Of a stretch of DNA of 64,000 nt, positions 35,370 to 44,844 are shown in pieces. The stretch comes from Leeuwenhoekiella polynyae (lineage in GTDB: Bacteria; Bacteroidota; Bacteroidia; Flavobacteriales; Flavobacteriaceae), in NCBI RefSeq assembly GCF_042683665.1, contig NZ_JBHUOO010000005.1; one strand, given 5' to 3'. The notes below the pieces were generated by a model. The model saw nothing but the letters and a program-made list of their open reading frames with translations. It did no database searches and had not been told where the DNA came from. Position numbers and translations under genes: made by a program. How positions within the stretch are numbered: the stretch's first letter is position 1; each line of letters opens with the position of its first letter.

Positions 35370-35738
35370 TATTGAGCAGTCTATAATGATTTACACAAGA
35401 AAAAAATGAAGTCTGAAGTAGCAGTACTACTTCAGACTTCATTTTTAGTTATTCTTAAATTCGGGCATTTATTTTTCATAGTTCTCAAGAATGATTCATT
35501 GATTTTATAGAATCTATATTTTGTTTAAACTACTGGTAATTTAATTTGATATAAATGTTAAAAATTTAAGTTTTTAAGATTGTTTTAAGATATTACTGCT
35601 GTTTAATCAATTAGTTTAGAGCCTATCCTTTCAGGTCTTATCTTAAATTCCACCGCGGAAAACACTTTTCTTTTTAGAAAATATTAAGATTTTGATTTTT
35701 AAGGCTAAAGCATCATTAATCAAAACTTATCTGTTTTT
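35370..35738. other. Intergenic region with terminator and tldD promoter area
   Basis: 369 bases without a gene. The first part holds the strong terminator at 35402-35446. The remainder (35450-35738) is AT-rich and presumably contains the tldD promoter, but no confident -7/-33 pair was found. Confidence 0.6.
35402..35446. terminator. Long terminator hairpin after GH28 gene
   Basis: A 20-bp perfect stem (AAAAATGAAGTCTGAAGTAG and its complement) with a 5-base CAGTA loop, flanked by A and T runs. It is usable in both directions, and only the left neighbour reads into it. Confidence 0.88.
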
Positions 35739-37379
35739 ATGAAAAGAAGAAACTTTGTTCAACTTACTGGTCTTGGAGCAGGGGCATTAATGTTACCTGT
35801 CTCGATGATGGGTAATGACATTGCTGCTGAAGCATTATTAGAACCCGGTCTGGATCTGTTTACCAAAAAATCCTTAGCAGATGTAGCATTGAATACAGCA
35901 CGTTCTCTAGGTGCTTCCTATGCAGATGCACGTATAGGCCGTTACCTCAATCAATATGTTTTTACCCGTGAAGATAAGGTACAAAACGTTGTGAATACCG
36001 AGTCTTTTGGGGTGGGTGTTCGTGTCATAGCAAACGGTACCTGGGGTTTTGCATCAACAAATGATGTGAGTGATGCCGGTATTAAAAAAGCAACACAGCA
36101 AGCGGTTGCTATAGCAAAGGCAAATTCAAAAATACAAACAGACCCTGTGGTTTTGGCTCCCGTTGAAGCTCATGGTGAAGTGAGTTGGAAAACACCCTTA
36201 AAAAAGGATTTTAGAGAAGTACCGGTTTCTGAAAAAGTGGAGCTGTTGCTTGATGCAAATGCTGCTGCAATGAATGCAGGAGCCAACTTTGTGAATTCGG
36301 CTTTGTTTATGGTAAATGAGCAAAAATATTTTGCCTCAACAGATGGATCATACATCGATCAGGATATACATCGCATCTGGCCAACATTTGGTGTCACCGC
36401 CATAGATAGAGAAGCCGGTAAATTTAAATCTCGCCAGGCAATGAGTGCTCCTATGGGAATGGGATATGAATATATGGACGGTCTCGAAAGTGAAAAGCTA
36501 ATGAGTCCGGCAGGATTCAATCTGTATCGTAACAGTTATGATATTATAGAAGATGCAACTACTGCTGCAAAACAGGCTAAAGAAATGCTTACTGCAGAAT
36601 CTGTACAACCGGGTAAATACGATTTGGTTTTAGAGCCTAATCACCTTGGGTTGACTATTCATGAATCAGTAGGTCACCCTCTGGAGCTTGATCGTGTTTT
36701 AGGATATGAAGCAAATTATGCCGGAACCAGTTTTGCCACTCTAGATAAATGGAAATCCGGAGACTTTAAATACGGTAGTGATATTGTGAACATCGTGGCA
36801 GATAAAACACAACCGCACTCTCTTGGTGCTGTGGGATATGATGATGAAGGGGTGAAGACTAAGAAATGGGATTTAATTCGTAACGGTATTCTGGTCAATT
36901 ACGAAGCGATTCGGGATCAGGTAAGCATTTTAGATCAGAATGAATCTCATGGATGTTGTTATGCACAAAGCTGGAATGATGTGCAGTTTCAGCGTATGCC
37001 AAACATATCGCTTGAAGCCGGTAAAGAACCGTATTCTGTTGAAGAAATGATCAAAGATGTAGAAAAAGGAATTTATATCGCAGGTCGTGGTAGTTATTCC
37101 ATAGATCAGCAACGCTATAATTTTCAGTTTGGTGGTACGGTATTTTATGAGATAAAAGAGGGTAAGATTGTAGGAATGCTTAATGATGTTGCCTACCAGT
37201 CTAACACCCAGGAGTTTTGGAATTCCTGTGCAAAGATTTGTGATGAGGGCGACTACAGGTTGTTTGGGTCTTTCTTTGACGGGAAAGGGCAGCCTTCTCA
37301 GGTAAGTGCTGTTTCTCACGGTAGTTCTACAACGCGTTTTGACGGTGTGAATGTGATTAATACAGGAAGATCTGTCTAA
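35739..37379 (+). CDS. tldD: TldD-family metalloprotease subunit with twin-arginine signal
   Basis: 546 residues. The N-terminus MKRRNFVQLTGLGAGALMLP carries a twin-arginine motif (RRxF) plus hydrophobic stretch, a Tat export signal. The TldD zinc motif HExxxH is present as HESVGHPLELD near residue 311, as expected for the catalytic subunit of the TldD/TldE complex. The C-terminal part (VSHGSSTTRFDGVNVINTGRS) is typical of the family. It processes peptides or proteins; substrate unknown. TldE follows after 33 bases. Export of TldD, if real, is unusual because E. coli TldD is cytoplasmic. Confidence 0.9.
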   Translation: MKRRNFVQLTGLGAGALMLPVSMMGNDIAAEALLEPGLDLFTKKSLADVALNTARSLGASYADARIGRYLNQYVFTREDKVQNVVNTESFGVGVRVIANGTWGFASTNDVSDAGIKKATQQAVAIAKANSKIQTDPVVLAPVEAHGEVSWKTPLKKDFREVPVSEKVELLLDANAAAMNAGANFVNSALFMVNEQKYFASTDGSYIDQDIHRIWPTFGVTAIDREAGKFKSRQAMSAPMGMGYEYMDGLESEKLMSPAGFNLYRNSYDIIEDATTAAKQAKEMLTAESVQPGKYDLVLEPNHLGLTIHESVGHPLELDRVLGYEANYAGTSFATLDKWKSGDFKYGSDIVNIVADKTQPHSLGAVGYDDEGVKTKKWDLIRNGILVNYEAIRDQVSILDQNESHGCCYAQSWNDVQFQRMPNISLEAGKEPYSVEEMIKDVEKGIYIAGRGSYSIDQQRYNFQFGGTVFYEIKEGKIVGMLNDVAYQSNTQEFWNSCAKICDEGDYRLFGSFFDGKGQPSQVSAVSHGSSTTRFDGVNVINTGRSV

Positions 37380-37412
37380 ATTCTTTTATCTAACTAATTA
37401 ATACAAAGTACA

Positions 37413-38729
37413 ATGGCAATATATACAGAAGAAGAATCACGTAAGATATTAGAGAAGGCAATGAGCTTTTCTAAAGCTGATGCGTGCGTGATTAACCTTG
37501 GCGGAAGTGAAAGCGGCAATATTCGTTATGCCCGGAACACGGTTTCTACAGCTGGGCATCAATCTAATCAAAGTCTGGCAGTGGAAGCTAGCTTTGGAAA
37601 GAAATCTGGCACAGCAACTATAGATGAATTTGACGATGCTTCCCTAGAGAAAGTAGTGCGTCGTGCAGAAGAACTGGCGCAACTCTCTCCTGAAAACCCA
37701 GAGTTTATGGAGCCGTTAGGATCCCAAACTTATGATGAGTCGGTGAGCTACTCAGAAGCTACGGCAAATACAACTCCGGAATTTAGGGCGGACGTTGCAG
37801 CAAAAAGTATCAAACCTGCAAGCGAAAAAGAGGTAACCGCAGCTGGTTTTTTAGATGACGGTGCCGGTTTTAGCGCAATGCTCAACTCAAACGGACTTTT
37901 CGCCTATAATAAGTCTACAAATGTTGACTTCACTGTGACGATGCGTACCAATGATGGTACGGGGTCTGGTTGGGTGACGCGTGATTATAATGATATTTCA
38001 AAGTTTGATGCTGAAGAAGCTTCTGCCATAGCAATTGATAAAGCGGTGATGTCGCGCGAGGCAAGGGCTATTGAACCGGGGCGTTACACGGTGATACTGG
38101 AGCCTGCTGCTGCAGAAGAGTTACTGGGTAATATGGGACGTGCCTTTAATGCACGTACTGCAGATGAGGGGAGAAGCTTTATGTCTAAAGAAGGCGGCGG
38201 AACAAAGTTGGGAGACAAAATTGTAGATGAGCGTGTGACCATCTGGTCAGATCCTCTGCATCCAGATGTGCCCACTTCAACCTGGAGTGGTGATGGTTTA
38301 CCACGCAAAAAAACAATGTGGGTAGAAAATGGAGTGGTAAAAAACCTGGCGTATGACCGGTATTGGGCATCGCAACAAGGGGTTGATCCGGTACCGTATC
38401 CCAGCAATATGATTATGCAAGGCGGTGATGCTTCGCTTGATGATATGATTAAACGTACAAAACGCGGAATTTTAGTGACGCGTTTCTGGTATATTCGTTC
38501 AGTAGATCCACAAACCCTATTGTTTACCGGTCTTACTCGTGACGGAACGTTTTACATTGAGAATGGTCAGATCAAATACCCGGTGAAGAATTTCCGTTTT
38601 AATGAGAGCCCTATCATCATGCTCAACAACCTGGAAGAGTTGGGTGAGCAGGTCCGCGTTAACGGCAACCTTATCCCGTATATGAAGATTCGAGACTTTA
38701 CATTTACCAGCCTTTCAGATGCTGTGTAA
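37413..38729 (+). CDS. tldE: TldE/PmbA-family protease subunit
   Basis: 438 residues of the TldE (PmbA) fold without the HExxxH motif, as expected for the non-catalytic partner. There is no signal peptide: the protein starts MAIYTEEESRKILEKAMS, and the bases upstream contain in-frame stops, so no hidden signal precedes it. It normally forms a heterodimer with TldD. Here the Tat signal on TldD and none on TldE raise a location conflict. A terminator at 38747-38784 separates it from the DUF4159-MoxR operon. Confidence 0.9.
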   Translation: MAIYTEEESRKILEKAMSFSKADACVINLGGSESGNIRYARNTVSTAGHQSNQSLAVEASFGKKSGTATIDEFDDASLEKVVRRAEELAQLSPENPEFMEPLGSQTYDESVSYSEATANTTPEFRADVAAKSIKPASEKEVTAAGFLDDGAGFSAMLNSNGLFAYNKSTNVDFTVTMRTNDGTGSGWVTRDYNDISKFDAEEASAIAIDKAVMSREARAIEPGRYTVILEPAAAEELLGNMGRAFNARTADEGRSFMSKEGGGTKLGDKIVDERVTIWSDPLHPDVPTSTWSGDGLPRKKTMWVENGVVKNLAYDRYWASQQGVDPVPYPSNMIMQGGDASLDDMIKRTKRGILVTRFWYIRSVDPQTLLFTGLTRDGTFYIENGQIKYPVKNFRFNESPIIMLNNLEELGEQVRVNGNLIPYMKIRDFTFTSLSDAV

Positions 38730-38746
38730 GTATTTCATACAAACAG

Positions 38747-38784
38747 AAACTGGTTACTTTTTTAAGTAGCCAGTTTTATTTTTT
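38747..38784 (+). terminator. Terminator hairpin after tldE
   Basis: AAACTGGTTACTT ... AAGTAGCCAGTTT stem with a four-T loop and one mismatch, followed by TTATTTTTT. It limits, but need not abolish, read-through into the DUF4159 gene. Confidence 0.78.
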
Positions 38785-38850
38785 CCAAAGAAATTACTGA
38801 AGTCTGACTTTTGGTAAAATCAAACTTCACCAATACATTTTAACCCCTCC

Positions 38851-39480
38851 TTGCTTACATTGAACAACGATTTTTTCTTCACAAGACTGCAATACGAGTC
38901 GGGCGACTGGGATGTTGACCAGCGTATGCCGTCTAACCTCCTCAATTCGCTGGTGGAATATACAACGCTTAAAATAGATACTCGGGAAAACATCATTTCA
39001 CTAAGTAGCGATGCAATTTTTAAATGTCCGTTTTGCTACATTTCGGGGCATAAACTGGTACAGTTTACTTCAAAAGAGCGGGAAAATTTTGAGAAGTACG
39101 TAAACAACGGCGGTTTTGTGTTTGCAGATGATTGTAACCACGACATAGACGGACTTTTTGCTAAATCTTTTGAACGGCAGATGGAAGAGATTTTTGGTCC
39201 GGATGAACTCCAGAAAATTCCCAATGACCACGAAATTTATTCCTCTTTTTTTGAATTTGATGACGGTCCGCCTACAACCTCTCAGGAGCTTAATGGCTGG
39301 GGTGATGATCTCGTTCATGAATACCTTAAAGCTATTGTTGTCAATGGCAGAATAGGAGTTTTGTATAGTAATAAAGATTATGGTTGCGAGTGGGATTACG
39401 ACTTTAGAAATAAACGATTTTATAGAATAGACAATACACGATTTGGGGTGAATATTGTGATGTATGCCCTTACCTCTTAA
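38851..39480 (+). CDS. DUF4159 domain protein
   Basis: 209 residues. The start is a TTG (38851), with another TTG at 38860; no ATG is available before FFFTRLQYESGDWDVDQRMP. It is the single-domain DUF4159 form: CPFCYISGHK near 52, NNGGFVFADDCNHDIDG near 86, HELNGWGDDL-type segment near 148 and YGCEWDYDFRNK near 178. The fold resembles glutamine-amidotransferase/ThuA-like proteins but no catalytic triad is evident. It precedes moxR by 9 bases and is the first gene of a six-gene operon. Confidence 0.82.
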   Translation: MLTLNNDFFFTRLQYESGDWDVDQRMPSNLLNSLVEYTTLKIDTRENIISLSSDAIFKCPFCYISGHKLVQFTSKERENFEKYVNNGGFVFADDCNHDIDGLFAKSFERQMEEIFGPDELQKIPNDHEIYSSFFEFDDGPPTTSQELNGWGDDLVHEYLKAIVVNGRIGVLYSNKDYGCEWDYDFRNKRFYRIDNTRFGVNIVMYALTS

Positions 39481-39489
39481 CTTAAAAAT

Positions 39490-40482
39490 ATGGATAACGA
39501 ATTGGTGAAAATCGAGCAGGAAGTTAATAGCCTTACAGCAAAGATTACACAGCTCAAACAAGAAATCGGCAAGATAATTATAGGGCAAGAAGAAACGGTA
39601 GAGCAGTTGTTGATTACCTTTTTGGCGGGTGGTCATGCATTGCTTGAAGGTGTTCCCGGACTTGCCAAAACCTTGATGATTCGCACGTTGGCGCAAGCCA
39701 TAGATTTAAAATTTAAGCGTATTCAATTTACGCCAGATTTGATGCCATCAGACATTATAGGAACCGAAATCCTTGAAGAAGATCAGACCACCGGGAAGAA
39801 ATTCTTTGAATTCAATAAAGGACCTATTTTCTCAAACATCATACTGGCTGATGAGATTAACCGTACTCCACCAAAAACTCAGGCTGCTTTGCTTGAGGCT
39901 ATGCAGGAATTTGAAGTGACCTACTCAGGAAAAACCTATTCTTTGGATAAGCCATTCTTTATTTTGGCAACACAAAACCCTATTGAACAATCCGGAACTT
40001 TCCCGTTGCCGGAAGCACAACAAGACCGATTTTTACTGTACATCCGTATTGGGTATCCTACAGAAACCGATGAAACTGCGATTTTAAAAGCGACAACAAG
40101 TTCTAAGAAAGCTAAAGTCAATTCGGTGATTTCTGGTGAGGAGATTATTCGTTTACAAGAGTTGGTTCGTGAAGTTCCCATAAGTGATGATTTAATCGCT
40201 AAGGTGAGTAAACTAATACGTGCCACACGCCCGGAAACAACACCAGATGATTACGTCAAACAATGGGTGAGCTGGGGAGCCGGTCCACGTGCGGGGCAGG
40301 CGATGATTTTAACAGCAAAAGCAAGAGCTTTAGCACAAGGTCGACTCTCAGTAACCCCGGCCGATTTAAAGTTTGTAGCGTTCCCTGTTTTGCGCCATCG
40401 CGTAATTGTGAATTTTAAAGCCGAAGCAGCAAACATCAATACCGATAGGGTTACTCAGAAACTAGTAGACACAATTTTATAA
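39490..40482 (+). CDS. MoxR-family AAA+ ATPase
   Basis: 330 residues with Walker A GVPGLAKT near residue 55, Walker B IILADEINRTPPKTQ near 118, sensor 1 (FILATQNPIEQSGTFPLPEAQ near 158) and an arginine finger region. MoxR proteins are chaperone-type ATPases that work with VWA-domain proteins to mature or insert partners. It is 3 bases from the DUF58 gene, its usual partner. Cytoplasmic. Confidence 0.93.
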   Translation: MDNELVKIEQEVNSLTAKITQLKQEIGKIIIGQEETVEQLLITFLAGGHALLEGVPGLAKTLMIRTLAQAIDLKFKRIQFTPDLMPSDIIGTEILEEDQTTGKKFFEFNKGPIFSNIILADEINRTPPKTQAALLEAMQEFEVTYSGKTYSLDKPFFILATQNPIEQSGTFPLPEAQQDRFLLYIRIGYPTETDETAILKATTSSKKAKVNSVISGEEIIRLQELVREVPISDDLIAKVSKLIRATRPETTPDDYVKQWVSWGAGPRAGQAMILTAKARALAQGRLSVTPADLKFVAFPVLRHRVIVNFKAEAANINTDRVTQKLVDTIL

Positions 40483-40485
40483 CCG

Positions 40486-41382
40486 ATGCAAACCAACTAT
40501 CAAGAACTCCTAAAACCCGAAATCCTGCATGAGGTGTCAGGCCTAAGCCTGCTGGCTCGGGTTGTAGTTGATGGATATTTGCAAGGTTTGAACCGCAGTA
40601 AAAGTCTGGGTAGTGGTATGGAATTCAGTCAGTACCGTGGGTATGAACCGGGCGATGACTTGCGTTTGCTAGACTGGAAAATGTTAGCGCGTTCTGGACG
40701 CTATTATATCAAACAATCTGAGATAGAATCTCAAGTTTCGGTGAAGTTTATTCTTGATGCGAGTAACTCCATGTTGCATCAGGAAGGGAATCTGACAAAA
40801 ATGGATTATGCCCGGATTCTTGTGGCAAGTCTGTCTTATCTCGCACACAAACAGGGAGATGAAGTCGGTCTTTTTGCGTTAAGTGAAAGCAACTTAACCA
40901 CGATTTACCCTAAAGCCAGTGTACAACATTTTAACCGGCTGTTAGAGGAATTGATCCGTATTGAAACTGTCGGAAAATGGCCGCCTCATGCTATTACAAA
41001 TGAGCGTCTGCATGAGCGCGGCCGCAAGGAACTGATATTTTTTATTACGGATATGTATGAGCACGGGGATGAACTTTCAGCATTCACAAAAGCTTTGAAA
41101 ACGTCTCGAAATGAGGTCGCAGTACTGCAGATTTTAGGTAAAGATGAACTGAATTTTGAATATAGCGGGACGGTAACTTTTGAGGATTTAGAAACGGGTA
41201 CAAAATTAAAGGTGGCGGCAAAAGAAGCCCGAACACATTATTTGGAAAACCTAACTAACAAACTAAAAAAGACCGAAGAACTGTTACTGAATCAAGGCAT
41301 AAGCCATCAGGTATTTACAATGGGTGAACCGCTTGGAGCAACTCTCAATTTGTTTTTAAAAAAACGCATAAACTTAGTATAA
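40486..41382 (+). CDS. DUF58 domain protein with VWA-like MIDAS
   Basis: 298 residues, DUF58 signature YEPGDDLRLLDWKMLARSGRY near residue 55. A VWA-type metal site is visible: D91-A-S93-N-S95 (DxSxS). DUF58 proteins are the standard partners of MoxR ATPases. No membrane segment. The gene is 3 bases after moxR and 1 base before the BatA-like gene. Confidence 0.92.
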   Translation: MQTNYQELLKPEILHEVSGLSLLARVVVDGYLQGLNRSKSLGSGMEFSQYRGYEPGDDLRLLDWKMLARSGRYYIKQSEIESQVSVKFILDASNSMLHQEGNLTKMDYARILVASLSYLAHKQGDEVGLFALSESNLTTIYPKASVQHFNRLLEELIRIETVGKWPPHAITNERLHERGRKELIFFITDMYEHGDELSAFTKALKTSRNEVAVLQILGKDELNFEYSGTVTFEDLETGTKLKVAAKEARTHYLENLTNKLKKTEELLLNQGISHQVFTMGEPLGATLNLFLKKRINLV

Positions 41383-41383
41383 T

Positions 41384-42628
41384 ATGTTTTTTGCTAATCC
41401 ACTGTATTTATGGGCTTTGTTGGGACTTGCTGTTCCCGTGGCGATACATTTGTGGAGCAAAAGTGAGGGTAAAACAATCCAAGTGGGTAGTATCTCCATG
41501 TTTCAGGAGTCTGAAACTACACAAAGTAACAGCCTGCATCTTAACGAGTGGATTTTGTTGCTTTTGCGCATGCTTGCCGTTGCGTTGCTGGTGTTTATTT
41601 TGGCAGAGCCTTTCGCTAAAGCACAAACAAAAAAAGAAGATTTAGTCTATCTCGTAGAACCTGGTTTACTAGAATTACAATCTTTTAAACTCGTGCTTGA
41701 CAGTCTTGCTGAAAAGCAGGAGGTGAAGCTCTTGCAAAAGGACTTTTCTACGTATAAACCCGAGGATACATTAGTAGATAACAGCACGATAAATTATTGG
41801 CAACTAGTTCAAGAACTTCAAGAGTTACAGGCTGATCGTATTGTGGTGTATTCACAATCTTTAGCAAAAGGTTTAAAAGGAAAGCGTCCCGAAATTCCTG
41901 AACATATAAACTGGATAACGATTGATTCTACTGCTGCTGTTGATGAGGTTCTGCAGCTGCGTCAATTGCAGGATTCGGTTGAAGTTTTAAACCTGCATAG
42001 CACTCGTGACAAACTGTATTTTACTAAGGAATTTATAGCATTAAAGAAAGCTCAGGATTTGAATAAAGGTATTGACCTTATTGCTACCGACACCCTTTCT
42101 ATTTCTTTTTCAGCAACAGATTCGCTGACCTCGCAGATCCCATTTTTAAAAGCTGGTTTTGAAGCCTTAAACAGTTATCTGAATCAACCTATAGTTTTCA
42201 AGCAGATTGAGAACCCTGCTGAAATTGAAGCAGAAACAGCTGTTTTAATTTGGCTGCAGCCCAATAATCCACCTGAAGTTGACGGGATCACCTTACTATT
42301 TAATCCTGATGCATTTGCAACTCATTTGGTTGAGCCGGTTGATGCTAAAAACTATGTGTTGACTCAACTCATTACACGTAAGCATGCAGTTACAAACCAT
42401 CTCCCTGAACAGTTGTTGCCATTACTCAACCTGCATCCGGAACTAGCGATCGAAATTGCTAAATATGACAACAGAGTAGCTTCTTCCGAAGAGATACAAC
42501 CTTTAAAAATTGATGGGGATAACCAGATCGATGAAGCATCGATGATCCCTTTTACGCCGTGGTTTTGGCTGGCTCTTGTACTCGTTTTGATCGTTGAACG
42601 CATGGTATCCCGAATACGAAAGCAATGA
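41384..42628 (+). CDS. BatA-type membrane protein
   Basis: 414 residues. The N-terminus MFFANPLYLWALLGLAVPVA and a second segment (NEWILLLLRMLAVALLVFIL near 55-75) form the double membrane anchor of BatA-like proteins; a third helix lies near the C-terminus (PWFWLALVLVLIVERMV). The large middle part faces the periplasm and lacks a clear DxSxS MIDAS, unlike canonical BatA/BatB of the Bacteroides aerotolerance operon. Its end overlaps the next gene by 4 bases (ATGA). Confidence 0.85.
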   Translation: MFFANPLYLWALLGLAVPVAIHLWSKSEGKTIQVGSISMFQESETTQSNSLHLNEWILLLLRMLAVALLVFILAEPFAKAQTKKEDLVYLVEPGLLELQSFKLVLDSLAEKQEVKLLQKDFSTYKPEDTLVDNSTINYWQLVQELQELQADRIVVYSQSLAKGLKGKRPEIPEHINWITIDSTAAVDEVLQLRQLQDSVEVLNLHSTRDKLYFTKEFIALKKAQDLNKGIDLIATDTLSISFSATDSLTSQIPFLKAGFEALNSYLNQPIVFKQIENPAEIEAETAVLIWLQPNNPPEVDGITLLFNPDAFATHLVEPVDAKNYVLTQLITRKHAVTNHLPEQLLPLLNLHPELAIEIAKYDNRVASSEEIQPLKIDGDNQIDEASMIPFTPWFWLALVLVLIVERMVSRIRKQ

Positions 42629-44844
42629 GGAGTACCGGGCAACATAAGGTTTTAAAATTTAAGCAACGGTGGCAAACCCATTTGTGGTTGCAAGTGGTAT
42701 TGCTTGCTTTGATCCCTGCTGCTACGCTCTATATATTGTCGTTTCAAATAGCCCTAAGTCTCTTTATTTTTATGCTAATGGGCTTAATCGGACTGCTGTT
42801 TTTTAAGCCTTTTTCGGTACCTATTTCACGTGTTATTCAATTTGTTGATGGCAATTTGCAAAATTCAGAATATAGCGCAGCATTGGTTTTTCAACCTAAA
42901 GAAGAGTTGACGCGTTTAGCGCAAATTCAACGTTACAGAACCGAAGAAAAAATAGCTGCAGAACTTAAAAGTTTACAACCACCGGTACATTATAAGCGTT
43001 TTAGTATCTGCCTTTTGGGAGCTCTTGCAACCCTACTAATTGTGTTTACCGTTTTTAAAGCAACAGATACACGGTCACTGAATTATTCTGTAAAACCTGA
43101 AAATGAAATGATCGTTCGGGCGGTTGATTCTTCTGAAGTGCAACAAATTCCTCCTAAAATCATCAAGCAATCGGTAAAGCTGCGTTATCCTGCATACACT
43201 TCCTTAGGTTCAAGAAGTACTGAAAGTATGGATATCAAAGCACTTGAAGGTTCACAGATCACGTGGAGTTTGCAGTTTGATCAGAAAGTAGATTCTGTTT
43301 TTATGGAAAGTCAATCAACACAGTATTTGATGCAACGCAACAGAGATACGTATCAAAGAAGTCAACACGTCTCAGCTTCCGGTTTTTACAATTTTAAGTT
43401 TGTAGATACGCTGGGCAACGTCTATATATCAGATTTGCATAGCATAGAAACCATGTACGACGAAGCACCACAAGTCGATATATTCAATTTAGACCCATTT
43501 ACTTCTTTTGAACCCCAGGATGAAAAAACAATCCGTTTTGAAACTCAAATCACTGATGATTATGGTATTGCCGATGCGTTTATTGTTGCAACGGTGAGTC
43601 GGGGCTCGGGAGAATCGGTGAAGTTTCGGGAGGAGAAAATTGCATTTAATTCTGCTATAGCAACAGGAACTAAACAGCAATCGCTTTTACAAAAAATCAA
43701 TCTGGATGCTCTTAACATGGAGCCGGGAGATGAACTCTATTTTTATATTCACGCGCAAGATTTAAAAACGCCTAAACCTAATATCACTCGAAGTGAAACC
43801 TATTTTGCCGTGATTAAAGACACGACCCAGTATGAGTTTGTGGAGGCCGGCGGGATGGGAGTAGACCTGATTCCTGATTATTTTAGAAGTCAGCGTCAAC
43901 TCATCATTGATACCGAAAAACTGATCAAAAACAAGTCTAAACTTAGTACTAAAGCGTTTAATGCTACCAGTAATGAACTGGCATTTGACCAGAAAAGTTT
44001 GCGGTTAAAATACGGAGAATTTATGGGGGATGAAGCAGAAGGTGGTCTGGCTGCACAGCAAGGAGACCCCGGAGCGATTGAAGCTGAAACCGATGATCTG
44101 CTCGCAGAATACGCACACAAGCATGACGGTGCTAATGAGCATAATCTTGTGGAAGATGAGCATGAGCACGAAGAGAAAGAAGGGGAAGAGGAAAATCCAC
44201 TGGAAAAGTATGTGCACAACCACGATGATCCTGAGGAATCGACGCTTTTTGCGAAGTCGCTTAAGCGTAAGCTGCGAGCGGCATTAAACATTATGTGGGA
44301 TGCTGAGTTGCATTTGCGTATGTATGACCCAAAACAATCGTTGCCGTATCAATATGAAGCCTTAGAACTGATTCAGGAACTAAAAAATAGTTCCCGTATT
44401 TACGTGCATCGCATCGGGTTTGACCCGCCACCTATAAAAGAAGATAAGCGCTTGAGTGGTGAACTCAAAGATGTGGATAGTTTTACAAAGCAAGAAGATT
44501 TTAAAGAATCTGAAAACTTTAAAGCTTTGCGGAAAGCGATTAACAGGTTAGAACAATTGATTGCACATCAAAGGGAAATAACTTCTGTAGATCAAGAAAC
44601 TTTTGAAGCGGCAGGTAATGAATTGGCCGCTTTGGCGATAGAGCATCCGGGAAATCACTTAGAGACTTTGCAACAACTGCGGTGGATTTCTAAAAACCTG
44701 AATACCCAAGTTGAAGATTTAAAACGTTTACAAAACGGACTCCTAAAAGCATTACCCGAGCAGGAAGCAAATCCTTCAAAAATAAAGTCACATTATAGCA
44801 AATTAGATGCGTTGCTGGTTAAAAAGTTAGACGCTGATGAGTGA
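42625..44844 (+). CDS. DUF4175-like membrane protein with His/Glu-rich segment
   Basis: 739 residues. Two N-terminal membrane segments (about 20-60) and a further one near 130-145, then a large extracytoplasmic domain with PPKIIKQSVKLRYPAYT near 175, the DUF4175 layout. Residues about 493-535 form a His/Glu/Asp-rich stretch (HKHDGANEHNL, EDEHEHEEKEGEE, YVHNHDD), possibly metal-binding. A helical C-terminal tail follows. It overlaps the BatA-like gene by 4 bases and the next gene by 8. Role unknown; the operon suggests an envelope complex with MoxR/DUF58. Confidence 0.82.
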   Translation: MRSTGQHKVLKFKQRWQTHLWLQVVLLALIPAATLYILSFQIALSLFIFMLMGLIGLLFFKPFSVPISRVIQFVDGNLQNSEYSAALVFQPKEELTRLAQIQRYRTEEKIAAELKSLQPPVHYKRFSICLLGALATLLIVFTVFKATDTRSLNYSVKPENEMIVRAVDSSEVQQIPPKIIKQSVKLRYPAYTSLGSRSTESMDIKALEGSQITWSLQFDQKVDSVFMESQSTQYLMQRNRDTYQRSQHVSASGFYNFKFVDTLGNVYISDLHSIETMYDEAPQVDIFNLDPFTSFEPQDEKTIRFETQITDDYGIADAFIVATVSRGSGESVKFREEKIAFNSAIATGTKQQSLLQKINLDALNMEPGDELYFYIHAQDLKTPKPNITRSETYFAVIKDTTQYEFVEAGGMGVDLIPDYFRSQRQLIIDTEKLIKNKSKLSTKAFNATSNELAFDQKSLRLKYGEFMGDEAEGGLAAQQGDPGAIEAETDDLLAEYAHKHDGANEHNLVEDEHEHEEKEGEEENPLEKYVHNHDDPEESTLFAKSLKRKLRAALNIMWDAELHLRMYDPKQSLPYQYEALELIQELKNSSRIYVHRIGFDPPPIKEDKRLSGELKDVDSFTKQEDFKESENFKALRKAINRLEQLIAHQREITSVDQETFEAAGNELAALAIEHPGNHLETLQQLRWISKNLNTQVEDLKRLQNGLLKALPEQEANPSKIKSHYSKLDALLVKKLDADE

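Noticed and set aside
36930..37319. 129-residue minus-strand open frame
   Set aside because: Antisense to the well-supported tldD C-terminal region, with no independent motif.
39070..39696. 208-residue open frame on the minus strand
   Set aside because: It is antisense to the DUF4159 and moxR genes, which have clear family motifs and continuous operon spacing. The translation shows no motif.
43896..44291. Cys/Ser-rich minus-strand open frame
   Set aside because: It mirrors the His/Glu-rich coding segment of the DUF4175-like gene; the Ser/Cys runs are simply the complement of GAA/GAG/CAT codons.
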